A stretch of DNA of 8,034 bases from Rhodobacterales bacterium (GCA_009992615.1 JAACVA010000216.1:1-8034); one strand, 5' to 3'; positions 1 to 5,959 are shown, counted from the first letter of the stretch. A program made the numbers and translations. The notes: generated by a model from the sequence alone, not told the origin.

Positions 1-435
1 ATCGCCCATCGCCATCAGCACACCACCGTGCGGCGCACTGCCCGCCATGTTGGCGTGGCGCATCACATCGCCTGACCGGTCCACCCCCGGCCCCTTGCCA
101 TACCACAGCCCGAAGACGCCATCGAATCGCCCCTCGCCGCGCAATTCGGCCTGCTGGGTGCCCCACAGCGCGGTGGCGGCAAGATCTTCGTTCAGGCCGG
201 GCTGAAACCGGATGTCGGCGGGCGTCAGAACATTTGTCGCCTGGGCCATCACCATATCCACCGCCCCAAGGGGCGAACCGCGATACCCGGTGACATATCC
301 GGCCGTGTTCAGCCCTGCGGCGCGGTCACGCGCCTTTTGCATCAGCATCAAACGCACCAATGCCTGGGTGCCGTTCAGCAGCACATCCTGCCTGGTCAGA
401 TCATAGCGGTCGTGCAGTGTTACATCTTCGCGCAT
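1..435 (-). CDS. Indolepyruvate ferredoxin oxidoreductase (fused type), N-terminal 145 residues, cut by window edge
   Basis: The protein starts at 435 and runs off the left edge in frame after 145 codons. Visible blocks are GTQALVRLMLMQ (22-33), AGLNTAGYVTGYRGSPLG (40-57), FQPGLNEDLAATALWGTQQ (77-95), GVFGLWYGKGPGVDRSGD (106-123) and HANMAGSAPHGGVL (127-140). These match the N-terminal thiamine-diphosphate/pyruvate-oxidoreductase part of the large single-chain indolepyruvate ferredoxin oxidoreductases of proteobacteria, usually well over 1,000 residues, so only about an eighth is present. Family members oxidatively decarboxylate aryl-pyruvates from aromatic amino acids to aryl-acyl-CoA and pass electrons to ferredoxin in the cytoplasm. 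The start is fixed by a strong Shine-Dalgarno, GGGGAGGG at 449-442, six bases before ATG. The gene is divergent from the LysR regulator. The exact 2-oxoacid substrate cannot be read from this fragment. Confidence 0.85.
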   Translation of the reverse strand, partial: MREDVTLHDRYDLTRQDVLLNGTQALVRLMLMQKARDRAAGLNTAGYVTGYRGSPLGAVDMVMAQATNVLTPADIRFQPGLNEDLAATALWGTQQAELRGEGRFDGVFGLWYGKGPGVDRSGDVMRHANMAGSAPHGGVLMAMGD

Positions 436-467
436 TTCAGGCCCTCCCCGCCTTCAATTGCCCTTGC

Positions 468-495
468 ATCATAGGTCAAAAAACCTGACCTACAA
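468..495 (-). promoter_or_regulatory. Predicted promoter of the oxidoreductase gene
   Basis: Read on the minus strand, TTGTAG (495-490), a 16-base spacer and TATGAT (473-468) form a sigma-70-like pair. The -10 matches the consensus at five of six positions; the -35 matches only at TTG. Transcription would begin near 461, giving a leader of about 26 bases that contains the strong Shine-Dalgarno. The spacer is almost filled by the inverted repeat at 472-492. No experimental start site is known to me. Confidence 0.5.
472..492. promoter_or_regulatory. Palindromic operator candidate in the divergent ior/lysR promoter region
   Basis: TAGGTCA (472-478) and TGACCTA (486-492) are perfect inverted copies separated by seven bases, so half-site centres are 14 bp apart. 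The dyad covers the spacer of the predicted oxidoreductase promoter and clips both its -35 and -10. Its position between a LysR-type gene and the divergent metabolic gene is where LysR proteins usually bind, although their commonest recognition motif is a shorter T-N11-A dyad. Another regulator could use the site instead. A site over the core promoter would favour repression. Confidence 0.55.
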
Positions 496-566
496 AATCA
501 ATTCGCATCACCCTGCCGTTTGCAATCCGTGCTAAGGGGCAAGTAACAGGTGGCAAGTCGTTAGCG

Positions 567-579
567 CTGACAAGGTCAG
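567..579. promoter_or_regulatory. Secondary dyad CTGAC-AAG-GTCAG just upstream of lysR
   Basis: CTGAC (567-571) and GTCAG (575-579) are a perfect inverted repeat with a three-base spacer, ending 12 bases before the lysR ATG. The heptamer AGGTCAG at 573-579 recurs exactly, inverted, at 485-491 inside the main operator candidate. The shared half-site suggests one protein may bind both places and so autoregulate lysR. A five-base arm is short and could be chance. Confidence 0.3.
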
Positions 580-591
580 ATCGGAAACATC

Positions 592-1516
<925 letters not shown>

Positions 1517-1568
1517 AAATTGCCCCGCATTATGGCTGACATGCAACAGATGCATAGCCGCATTGCAG

Positions 1569-1590
1569 CAAGAACCAGGAATTGTTCTTG
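1569..1590. promoter_or_regulatory. Perfect dyad CAAGAAC-N8-GTTCTTG upstream of the sRNA candidate
   Basis: CAAGAAC (1569-1575) and GTTCTTG (1584-1590) are perfect inverted copies with eight bases between them. The right arm overlaps the predicted -35 (1588-1593) of the putative small-RNA promoter, a typical place for a transcription factor. It lacks a U-tract and therefore is not a terminator of lysR. It could alternatively be a hairpin in the lysR 3' untranslated region. Confidence 0.45.
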
Positions 1591-1616
1591 AACCGCACAA
1601 TCGGCGGGCTTACTTG
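1588..1616 (+). promoter_or_regulatory. Predicted promoter of the small-RNA candidate
   Basis: TTGAAC (1588-1593), a 17-base spacer and TACTTG (1611-1616) make a sigma-70-like pair. The -35 is good and the -10 is weak (TA conserved at its start), which is tolerated in GC-rich alphaproteobacteria. The predicted start, about 1622-1624, coincides with the first base of the 5' hairpin at 1624, an independent point of agreement. Confidence 0.4.
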
Positions 1617-1623
1617 CCTAACC

Positions 1624-1709
1624 AGAAGGCAGCAGCGGCGCTTTGCGTCCTCTGACTTCTACCTCCCTGTTGGACTCACGGCCGAGCCTTTGTGCTCGGC
1701 CTTTTTTTT
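1624..1709 (+). ncRNA. Putative trans-acting small RNA (about 86 nt) between lysR and purL
   Basis: Three elements line up. A 5' stem-loop spans 1624-1660: AGAAG (1624-1628) pairs with CTTCT (1656-1660), CAG (1630-1632) with CTG (1652-1654), and GGCGC (1637-1641) with GCGTC (1645-1649, one G-U pair). A single-stranded stretch at 1661-1679 contains CCUCCCU, complementary to Shine-Dalgarno sequences. An intrinsic terminator at 1680-1709 ends the transcript. A promoter-like pair sits at the right distance upstream. Two hairpins flanking an exposed CCUCCC tract recall alphaproteobacterial Hfq-bound sRNAs, notably the suhB/mmgR (alpha-r8) family; that link is from memory and unverified. Such RNAs usually repress translation by covering ribosome binding sites. 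The alternatives are a lysR 3' untranslated region with its terminator, or a purL leader attenuator. No ORF of note lies inside. Confidence 0.5.
1680..1709 (+). terminator. Strong intrinsic terminator
   Basis: GGCCGAGC (1680-1687) and GCTCGGCC (1694-1701) form a perfect 8-bp GC-rich stem with a six-base loop, followed at once by eight T residues (1702-1709). It would end transcription from the small-RNA candidate and also read-through from lysR, insulating purL, whose start is 117 bases further on. Confidence 0.93.
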
Positions 1710-1783
1710 CGCCGGGATGCCTTGCCATCTTGCGTGCATTGCCCGCACCGGTCGCGGCACCCGTGGTCGGGCCTTTCCCCCGC

Positions 1784-1812
1784 GGCCTGTCCACATTAAA
1801 AGACAGCAGGCC
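1784..1812 (+). promoter_or_regulatory. Inverted repeat and Shine-Dalgarno in the purL leader
   Basis: GGCCTGTC (1784-1791) can pair with GACA (1802-1805) and GGCC (1809-1812), leaving a three-base bulge. The loop is an A/T-rich CACATTAAAA. Immediately after comes the purL ribosome binding site GGGGGA (1815-1820), six bases before ATG, so the hairpin could influence initiation. The remaining sequence between the terminator and this point (1710-1783) holds nothing I can support: no good -35/-10 pair and no ORF with a ribosome site. Confidence 0.25.
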
Positions 1813-1826
1813 TTGGGGGACACACC

Positions 1827-4001
1827 ATGCAAGAACCAACCATAACAAACGACCTGATCGCGGCCCACGGCCTGAAACCCGACGAATATCAGCGCATTCT
1901 CGACATCATCGGACGCCCGCCCACATTTACCGAACTGGGCATCTTTTCGGCCATGTGGAACGAACATTGTTCTTACAAATCGTCGAAGAAGTGGCTGCGC
2001 TCCCTGCCCACAACTGGCCCCCGGGTGATCTGCGGGCCGGGTGAAAACGCCGGTGTGGTGGACATCGGCGAAGGCCCCGACGGCAAAAAAATGGCAATCG
2101 TCTTCAAGATGGAAAGCCACAACCACCCCAGTTATATCGAGCCTTACCAAGGTGCGGCCACCGGTGTGGGCGGCATTCTTCGCGACGTGTTCACCATGGG
2201 CGCGCGGCCCGTGGCTGCGATGAACGCGCTGTCCTTCGGGGTGCCGTCGCACCCGAAAACCCGATCTCTGGTCAGTGGTGTCGTGGCGGGCGTCGGCGGA
2301 TACGGCAACTGTTTCGGCGTGCCCACCGTGGCCGGCGAGGTGCGGTTCCACGCGGCCTATAACGGCAACTGCCTGGTCAATGCCTTTGCCGCCGGTTTGG
2401 CCGACGCCGACAGCATCTTTTATTCCGCCGCCTCGGGTGTTGGTATGCCCGTGGTCTATCTTGGTGCCAAGACCGGCCGCGATGGTGTCGGCGGTGCCAC
2501 CATGGCCAGCGCTGAATTCGACGATACCATCGAGGAAAAGCGCCCGACGGTGCAGGTCGGCGACCCGTTCACCGAAAAGCGGCTGATGGAGGCCTGCCTT
2601 GAGCTGATGGCCACAGGTGCCGTGATCGCGATCCAGGACATGGGCGCCGCGGGGCTGACCAGTTCGGCAACCGAAATGGGCGCCAAGGGCAATCTCGGCG
2701 TTCGGCTGGATCTCGAAAAGGTGCCGCTGCGCGAACCGAACATGACCGCCTATGAAATGATGCTTTCGGAATCCCAGGAACGCATGCTGATGGTTCTGCG
2801 CCCCGAGCTTGAGGCGCAGGCCAAGGCAGTGTTCGACAAATGGGATCTCGACTTTGCCATCGTCGGCGAAACCATCGCCGAAGACCGCTTCCTCGTTCTG
2901 CTGAACGGCGAAACAAAGGCCGATCTGCCGCTCAAGGCGCTGGCGGGCAATGCCCCCGAATACGACCGCCCCTGGCTGCCCACCCCCCCGGCCGAGCCCT
3001 TCACCGAAAGCCTCGACATCGACCCGATGGAAGGGCTGCGCGCGCTCATCACCTCACCCAACTATGCGGCGAAACAATGGGTTTACGAACAATACGACAC
3101 CCAGGTCATGGCCGACACAGTGCGCGTGCCCGGCCTTGGCGCCGGGGTGATCCGGGTGCATGGCACCGACAAGATGCTGGCCTTCACCTCGGATGTGACG
3201 CCGCGCTATGTCAAGGCAAACCCCTTTGAGGGCGGCAAACAGGCGGTGGCCGAGGCCTATCGCAATCTGGTCGCCGTGGGCGCCCGCCCGCTGGCCGCCA
3301 CCGACAATCTGAACTTCGGCAACCCCGAAAAGCCGCAGATCATGGGCCAACTCGTCGGCGCGATCGAAGGTATCGGCGCCGCCTGCACGGCGCTGGACAT
3401 GCCCATCGTGTCAGGCAACGTGTCGCTGTACAACGAAACCGATGGCGTCGCCATTCTGCCCACACCCACGATCGGTGCCGTGGGCCTGATCGACAACCCC
3501 GACCAGCGGATCGCGGGCACCCCGAACGCCGGTGATTATGCGATGCTTATCGGAACCACCGCGGGCCATCTGGGCCAATCCGCGATTCTGGCGGAAATGT
3601 TCGGCCGCGAGGAGGGCGACGCGCCGCCGGTCGATCTGGCCGCAGAACGGGCGCATGGCGATTTCCTGCTGGACAATCACACCCTGTTCACCGCCGCGAC
3701 GGACCTGTCGGACGGCGGCCTGGCCCTGGCGGCCTTTGAAATGGCTGAATCGGCAGGCATTGGTCTGACCCTGGACAGCGACGATCCGGCATTCCTGTTC
3801 GGTGAGGATCAGGCCCGCTATCTGGTGTCCTGCACCTTCGACGCCGCCGAGGCGCTGTTGAGCGCTGCCGCCAGGGCCGGTGTGCCGGTTGCAACCGTGG
3901 GCCGCTTTGGCGGTGATACGGTGCAGATCGGCGGCACGTCCACCCCGATGGCCACCCTGTCAAACCTCTATCGCACCAGCTTTGCCGCGGCACTGCAGTG
4001 A
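1827..4001 (+). CDS. purL: Phosphoribosylformylglycinamidine synthase subunit PurL
   Basis: PurL makes FGAM from FGAR with ATP and glutamine in the fourth step of purine synthesis. At 724 residues it is the small form that works in the cytoplasm with separate PurS and PurQ (ammonia-supplying) subunits, which are not in this window. The active-site block WNEHCSYKSSK is at 44-54 with the catalytic histidine at 47. ESHNHPS (96-102), GAATGVGGILRDVFTMGARP (109-128), the PurM-like repeats, VSGNVSLYNE near 528 and SDGGLALAA near 628 follow in the expected order. The duplicated AIR-synthase fold is complete and no residue looks missing. The start has a good ribosome binding site, GGGGGA six bases upstream. 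An upstream terminator isolates it from lysR; 132 bases separate it from bolA, which appears to have its own promoter. I saw no frameshift. Confidence 0.98.
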   Translation: MQEPTITNDLIAAHGLKPDEYQRILDIIGRPPTFTELGIFSAMWNEHCSYKSSKKWLRSLPTTGPRVICGPGENAGVVDIGEGPDGKKMAIVFKMESHNHPSYIEPYQGAATGVGGILRDVFTMGARPVAAMNALSFGVPSHPKTRSLVSGVVAGVGGYGNCFGVPTVAGEVRFHAAYNGNCLVNAFAAGLADADSIFYSAASGVGMPVVYLGAKTGRDGVGGATMASAEFDDTIEEKRPTVQVGDPFTEKRLMEACLELMATGAVIAIQDMGAAGLTSSATEMGAKGNLGVRLDLEKVPLREPNMTAYEMMLSESQERMLMVLRPELEAQAKAVFDKWDLDFAIVGETIAEDRFLVLLNGETKADLPLKALAGNAPEYDRPWLPTPPAEPFTESLDIDPMEGLRALITSPNYAAKQWVYEQYDTQVMADTVRVPGLGAGVIRVHGTDKMLAFTSDVTPRYVKANPFEGGKQAVAEAYRNLVAVGARPLAATDNLNFGNPEKPQIMGQLVGAIEGIGAACTALDMPIVSGNVSLYNETDGVAILPTPTIGAVGLIDNPDQRIAGTPNAGDYAMLIGTTAGHLGQSAILAEMFGREEGDAPPVDLAAERAHGDFLLDNHTLFTAATDLSDGGLALAAFEMAESAGIGLTLDSDDPAFLFGEDQARYLVSCTFDAAEALLSAAARAGVPVATVGRFGGDTVQIGGTSTPMATLSNLYRTSFAAALQ

Positions 4002-4009
4002 CCATCCCA

Positions 4010-4044
4010 CCTTTGGTCTCTTGGAAAATATCCCCGCCGAAGGC
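4010..4044 (-). repeat. Dispersed intergenic motif, copy 1 (inverted)
   Basis: Read on the minus strand, this segment just after purL contains GGGGATATTTTCCAAGAGAC. It shares the pattern TATTTT, a few bases, then AAGA with the segment at 4899-4933 on the plus strand. A motif of this form (GC-rich, a TATTTT core, then AAGA) recurs between genes in Rhodobacteraceae genomes, in my recollection. Its function is not established; it may act in transcription termination or as a mobile palindromic unit. Confidence 0.35.
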
Positions 4045-4057
4045 CCCTGCCCTTGTG

Positions 4058-4091
4058 CCCGGCCGTCACCATCGACCTTGAAGCGGCCGGG
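4058..4091 (+). repeat. GC-rich inverted repeat between purL and bolA
   Basis: CCCGGCCG (4058-4065) and CGGCCGGG (4084-4091) are perfect inverted copies with an 18-base spacer. There is no U-tract, so it is not a classical terminator. It could stabilise the purL 3' end or help Rho-dependent termination. The right arm lies inside the spacer of the predicted bolA promoter. Confidence 0.4.
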
Positions 4092-4106
4092 GCCGCAGCA
4101 TAGATT
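4078..4106 (+). promoter_or_regulatory. Predicted promoter of the bolA-smORF-grxD unit
   Basis: TTGAAG (4078-4083), exactly 17 bases, then TAGATT (4101-4106): both hexamers match the sigma-70 consensus at four of six positions. The start would be near 4113, giving a leader of about 20 bases that just contains the ribosome site AAAAGGA (4120-4126). Confidence 0.5.
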
Positions 4107-4133
4107 GAGATTGATCACCAAAAGGACCACGCC

Positions 4134-4376
4134 ATGGCAATGCAGGCCCAGGACATTGAAGACCTGATCCGCGAAACCTTTCCCGATGCCCGCATCACGA
4201 TCACCGATCTGCGCGGTGACGGAAACCACTATGCCGCCGAGGTTGTAGATGCCTCGTTCGTCGGCATGAACCGCGTGCAGCAACAGCGCGCGGTCTATGC
4301 CGCACTGAAAGGCAAGATGGATGGGGCGCAAGGCGAATTGCACGCCCTGGCGCTGACCACAAAGGCCCCCGAGTGA
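4134..4376 (+). CDS. bolA: BolA-family protein
   Basis: This 80-residue protein is a complete BolA domain: amphipathic helix IEDLIRETFPDA (8-19), the strand and loop DLRGDGNHYAAEVV (25-38), then FVGMNRVQQQRAVYAAL (42-58), corresponding to the family F-x-G-x(5)-R signature, and a terminal strand ELHALALTT (68-76). His32 and His70 are the candidate cluster ligands. BolA proteins bind monothiol CGFS glutaredoxins through a shared [2Fe-2S] cluster and take part in iron-sulfur trafficking or iron sensing; some also bind DNA. The start has AAAAGGA seven bases upstream; a second ATG two codons later is possible. The stop overlaps the next ORF (GTGA), and the glutaredoxin partner is two genes on, which supports the assignment. 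Whether it is closer to BolA or to the IbaG/YrbA subgroup is not settled here. Confidence 0.93.
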   Translation: MAMQAQDIEDLIRETFPDARITITDLRGDGNHYAAEVVDASFVGMNRVQQQRAVYAALKGKMDGAQGELHALALTTKAPE

Positions 4377-4501
4377 GCACGCTGATTGAAGGCTGGCCAC
4401 TGTACGGGGCAATCGCCCTGGTCGGCCTCATCACCTATGGCGCCCTGCGCCCCTACATGAAGGGCAAACCGCCCGCCCGCAAAAAGGACAAAGAAAAATG
4501 A
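4373..4501 (+). CDS. 42-residue single-span membrane microprotein between bolA and grxD
   Basis: A GTG start at 4373 overlaps the bolA stop (GTGA, 4373-4376), and its own TGA overlaps the grxD ATG (ATGA, 4498-4501). AAAGG lies about eight bases before the GTG. The product has a short acidic/polar N-terminus (MSTLIEG), one hydrophobic segment from about residue 8 to 25 (WPLYGAIALVGLITYGAL) and a strongly basic tail of 17 residues with eight Lys or Arg. By the positive-inside rule the N-terminus would face the periplasm and the tail the cytoplasm. I do not recognise a named family. Two exact four-base overlaps in a co-directional trio are strong evidence of real, coupled translation. It could anchor the BolA/glutaredoxin pair to the membrane or simply mediate coupling; both ideas are inference. 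Confidence 0.75.
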   Translation: MSTLIEGWPLYGAIALVGLITYGALRPYMKGKPPARKKDKEK

Positions 4502-4857
4502 GCGCCAAAGACCAGATCAAACAGACCGTGACCAGCAACGATGTCGTGTTGTTCATGAAAGGCACGAAATCCATGCCCCAGTGTGGTTTTTCCTCACGCG
4601 TGGCCGGGGTTCTGAATTTCATGGGTGTTGAGTTTGCCGATGTGAACGTGCTGGCCGACGACGGCATCCGCCAAGGGATCAAGGATTTCTCCGACTGGCC
4701 GACCATTCCACAGCTTTACGTCAAGGGTGAGTTTGTCGGGGGCTGTGACATCATTACCGAAATGACGCTGTCCGGCGAATTGGACACGCTGTTCGAGGAA
4801 AAGGGCGTGGCTTTTGACAAGGCCGCCGCTGACAAGATCCGCGAAGCCAACGGCTGA
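4498..4857 (+). CDS. grxD: Monothiol glutaredoxin, CGFS type (Grx4/Grx5 family)
   Basis: The 119-residue protein has the family's usual length. The single-cysteine active site KGTKSMPQCGFS spans 21-32 with Cys29; the cis-proline loop WPTIPQLY is at 67-74 and the glutathione-binding GGCD at 81-84. CGFS glutaredoxins have little reductase activity. They bind a glutathione-ligated [2Fe-2S] cluster, transfer it to apo-proteins, and pair with BolA proteins in the cytoplasm. ATG at 4498 overlaps the microprotein stop, and AGGA (4485-4488) lies nine bases upstream inside that ORF, so translation is probably coupled. A strong hairpin follows six bases after the stop. It is the last gene of the unit and converges on zapA. 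Confidence 0.97.
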   Translation: MSAKDQIKQTVTSNDVVLFMKGTKSMPQCGFSSRVAGVLNFMGVEFADVNVLADDGIRQGIKDFSDWPTIPQLYVKGEFVGGCDIITEMTLSGELDTLFEEKGVAFDKAAADKIREANG

Positions 4858-4862
4858 GCTTG

Positions 4863-4910
4863 GAATCCCGCCGTTGCACTGTGCTGCAACGGTGGGGTTC
4901 AGGTATTTTT
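4863..4910 (+). terminator. Terminator hairpin after grxD
   Basis: Bases 4863-4878 pair with 4885-4900 over 16 positions, two of them G-U, around the six-base loop CTGTGC. TATTTTT follows five bases later (4904-4910). The two wobbles would be A-C mismatches in a minus-strand transcript, so the structure is best formed by plus-strand RNA, as expected for ending the bolA-grxD transcript. Confidence 0.8.
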
Positions 4911-4933
4911 GGCAAGAAAGAGGGGGCAGCCCC
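4899..4933 (+). repeat. Dispersed intergenic motif, copy 2
   Basis: The segment holds GGTATTTTTGGCAAGAAAG followed by GGGGGCAGCCCC, which is itself a small hairpin (GGGG 4922-4926, CCCC 4930-4933). It resembles the inverted segment at 4010-4044. It lies between the convergent grxD and zapA genes; on the minus strand the GGGG/CCCC hairpin is followed by CTCTTTCTT and could serve as a weak zapA terminator. Confidence 0.4.
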
Positions 4934-4938
4934 GCGCC

Positions 4939-5358
4939 TTAAGCGTTGAGGGCACGTTCTTGTACGTCATCCGCGATGGATTCTGCCCGGGCTGCCATTT
5001 CGGCCATGGATTCGATCAGGGATGCCGGAATGATCGGCACCTCTACCCTTTGCGGTTCAGGCGGGGGGGCGTTGCGCAGTGCGGCTGTTTCGGCCTGTGC
5101 GGCGGTCAGTTGCGCCTGAAGCGCTGCGATGGATTGCGCATTGGCGCGCACCTGTTCCTCCATCCCGGCCGTCTTGTCGGCAAGCATCAGGCCAGCCATC
5201 AACAACATTCGGCTTTCCGGCAGACGGCCGATCTGCCCCACCAGCACGGCGGCTTCGGCGTCCAGCATCCGGGCTGCAGATTGCAGGTAATGTTCTTCGC
5301 CTTCCTGACAGGCCACGTCAAAGACACGCCCGCCGATGGTGATCTTGATCTCAGGCAC
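4939..5358 (-). CDS. zapA: Cell division protein ZapA
   Basis: The protein (139 residues, GTG start at 5358) opens with the ZapA globular domain EIKITIGGRVFDVACQEGEE (3-22), continues with HYLQSAARMLDAEAAVLVGQIGRLPESRMLLMAGLMLAD and a coiled coil of about 35 residues, and ends with a Pro-rich linker and a second short helix. Typical ZapA is near 109 residues, so the C-terminus is extended. ZapA crosslinks FtsZ filaments and supports Z-ring cohesion at midcell. I chose the GTG because the conserved domain begins there and GAGGAG lies seven bases before it. The open frame continues upstream, but that part is out of frame over the neighbouring gene and has no similarity. The GTG lies eight bases inside the end of the upstream coiled-coil gene, indicating translational coupling. 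Confidence 0.9.
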   Translation of the reverse strand: MPEIKITIGGRVFDVACQEGEEHYLQSAARMLDAEAAVLVGQIGRLPESRMLLMAGLMLADKTAGMEEQVRANAQSIAALQAQLTAAQAETAALRNAPPPEPQRVEVPIIPASLIESMAEMAARAESIADDVQERALNA

Positions 5359-5806
5359 CGGCACTCTCCTCGACGATGGGTTGCAATTGGGCCAAGAGAT
5401 CGGCCAGTTCGGCGCGTTCGGTCGCACGTTCGGCGCGCAAGGCATCCAATTCGACGCGCAGATCAGCCGCTTCCTCCGCCGAGGGCGCCTCGCCCGCCTC
5501 GCGCAGGGTTTCAAGGTCTTCCTCAAGCGCAGCAATGCGGTTGCGCGCCGCCGCCAGATCGGATTCTAGGCTGGTCACCTTGGTATCCTGCTTTTCCTTG
5601 ATCGCGCGCACCCGCTCTTCCAGCTGGGCTGTGACCGCACGTTCGGCCTCAAGCTCGGCCTTTAGTTCGGCGGCGGCGGGCAGACCGTCGTCTTGCGCAA
5701 TCACCGGTTCCGGGGCGGGTGGCGGGCGCTGCAACGTGGTCACATGGGTCGAGATCCTGTCAAGCGCGGCGGAAATCCGGCGCTCAAGCTCACTCATGTC
5801 TTTCAT
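5351..5806 (-). CDS. zauP: Coiled-coil protein encoded upstream of zapA, probable ZauP
   Basis: The 151-residue product begins MKDMSELERRISAALDRI, has a Pro-rich segment near 28-34 (RPPPAPEP) and is then almost entirely heptad-rich, charged coiled coil from about residue 45 to 145, without cysteine, signal peptide or membrane segment. In Caulobacter the coiled-coil protein ZauP (ZapA upstream protein) is encoded directly before zapA and bundles FtsZ filaments together with ZapA; position and architecture fit that role here. Coiled coils diverge quickly, so the assignment rests mainly on context. I chose ATG at 5806 because AAGGAA lies eight bases upstream; ATG at 5797 (MSEL) is the alternative. 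Its stop overlaps the zapA GTG by eight bases. It is divergent from tkt. Confidence 0.7.
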   Translation of the reverse strand: MKDMSELERRISAALDRISTHVTTLQRPPPAPEPVIAQDDGLPAAAELKAELEAERAVTAQLEERVRAIKEKQDTKVTSLESDLAAARNRIAALEEDLETLREAGEAPSAEEAADLRVELDALRAERATERAELADLLAQLQPIVEESAGA

Positions 5807-5867
5807 GCGTCCTGTTCCTTGCCGATGGCGTCTGATTGCCCGCAAACCGGGCCGAATCGTTTTGACT

Positions 5868-5896
5868 GTACTGTGAAGCATTTAACCCCAAGTCAA
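5868..5896 (-). promoter_or_regulatory. Weak promoter candidate for zauP-zapA
   Basis: On the minus strand TTGACT (5896-5891) is a good -35. At 17 bases the -10 would be CAGTAC (5873-5868), a poor match, so only the -35 is convincing. The rest of the 219-base gap between zauP and tkt shows no ORF or stable hairpin that I can support. Confidence 0.25.
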
Positions 5897-5959
5897 ACTC
5901 GAATTCAGCCCCCAACCTGCGAAATGAACGTCCGGGCGCTTGCAAACCGGCGCGCGCGC

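Noticed and set aside
1582..1845. Plus-strand ORF through the sRNA candidate and terminator
   Set aside because: No ribosome binding site, it reads through a perfect intrinsic terminator, and composition is unlike neighbouring genes.
1659..2351. 230-codon minus-strand frame overlapping the lysR-purL gap and purL
   Set aside because: Most of it is the antisense of purL; the part in the gap crosses the strong plus-strand terminator and shows no ribosome site or family similarity.
5359..5535. N-terminal extension of ZapA to an ATG at 5535
   Set aside because: The extra 59 residues are an Arg/Pro/Trp-rich frame-shifted reading of the upstream coiled-coil gene. The ZapA fold begins at the GTG at 5358, which has its own GAGGAG.
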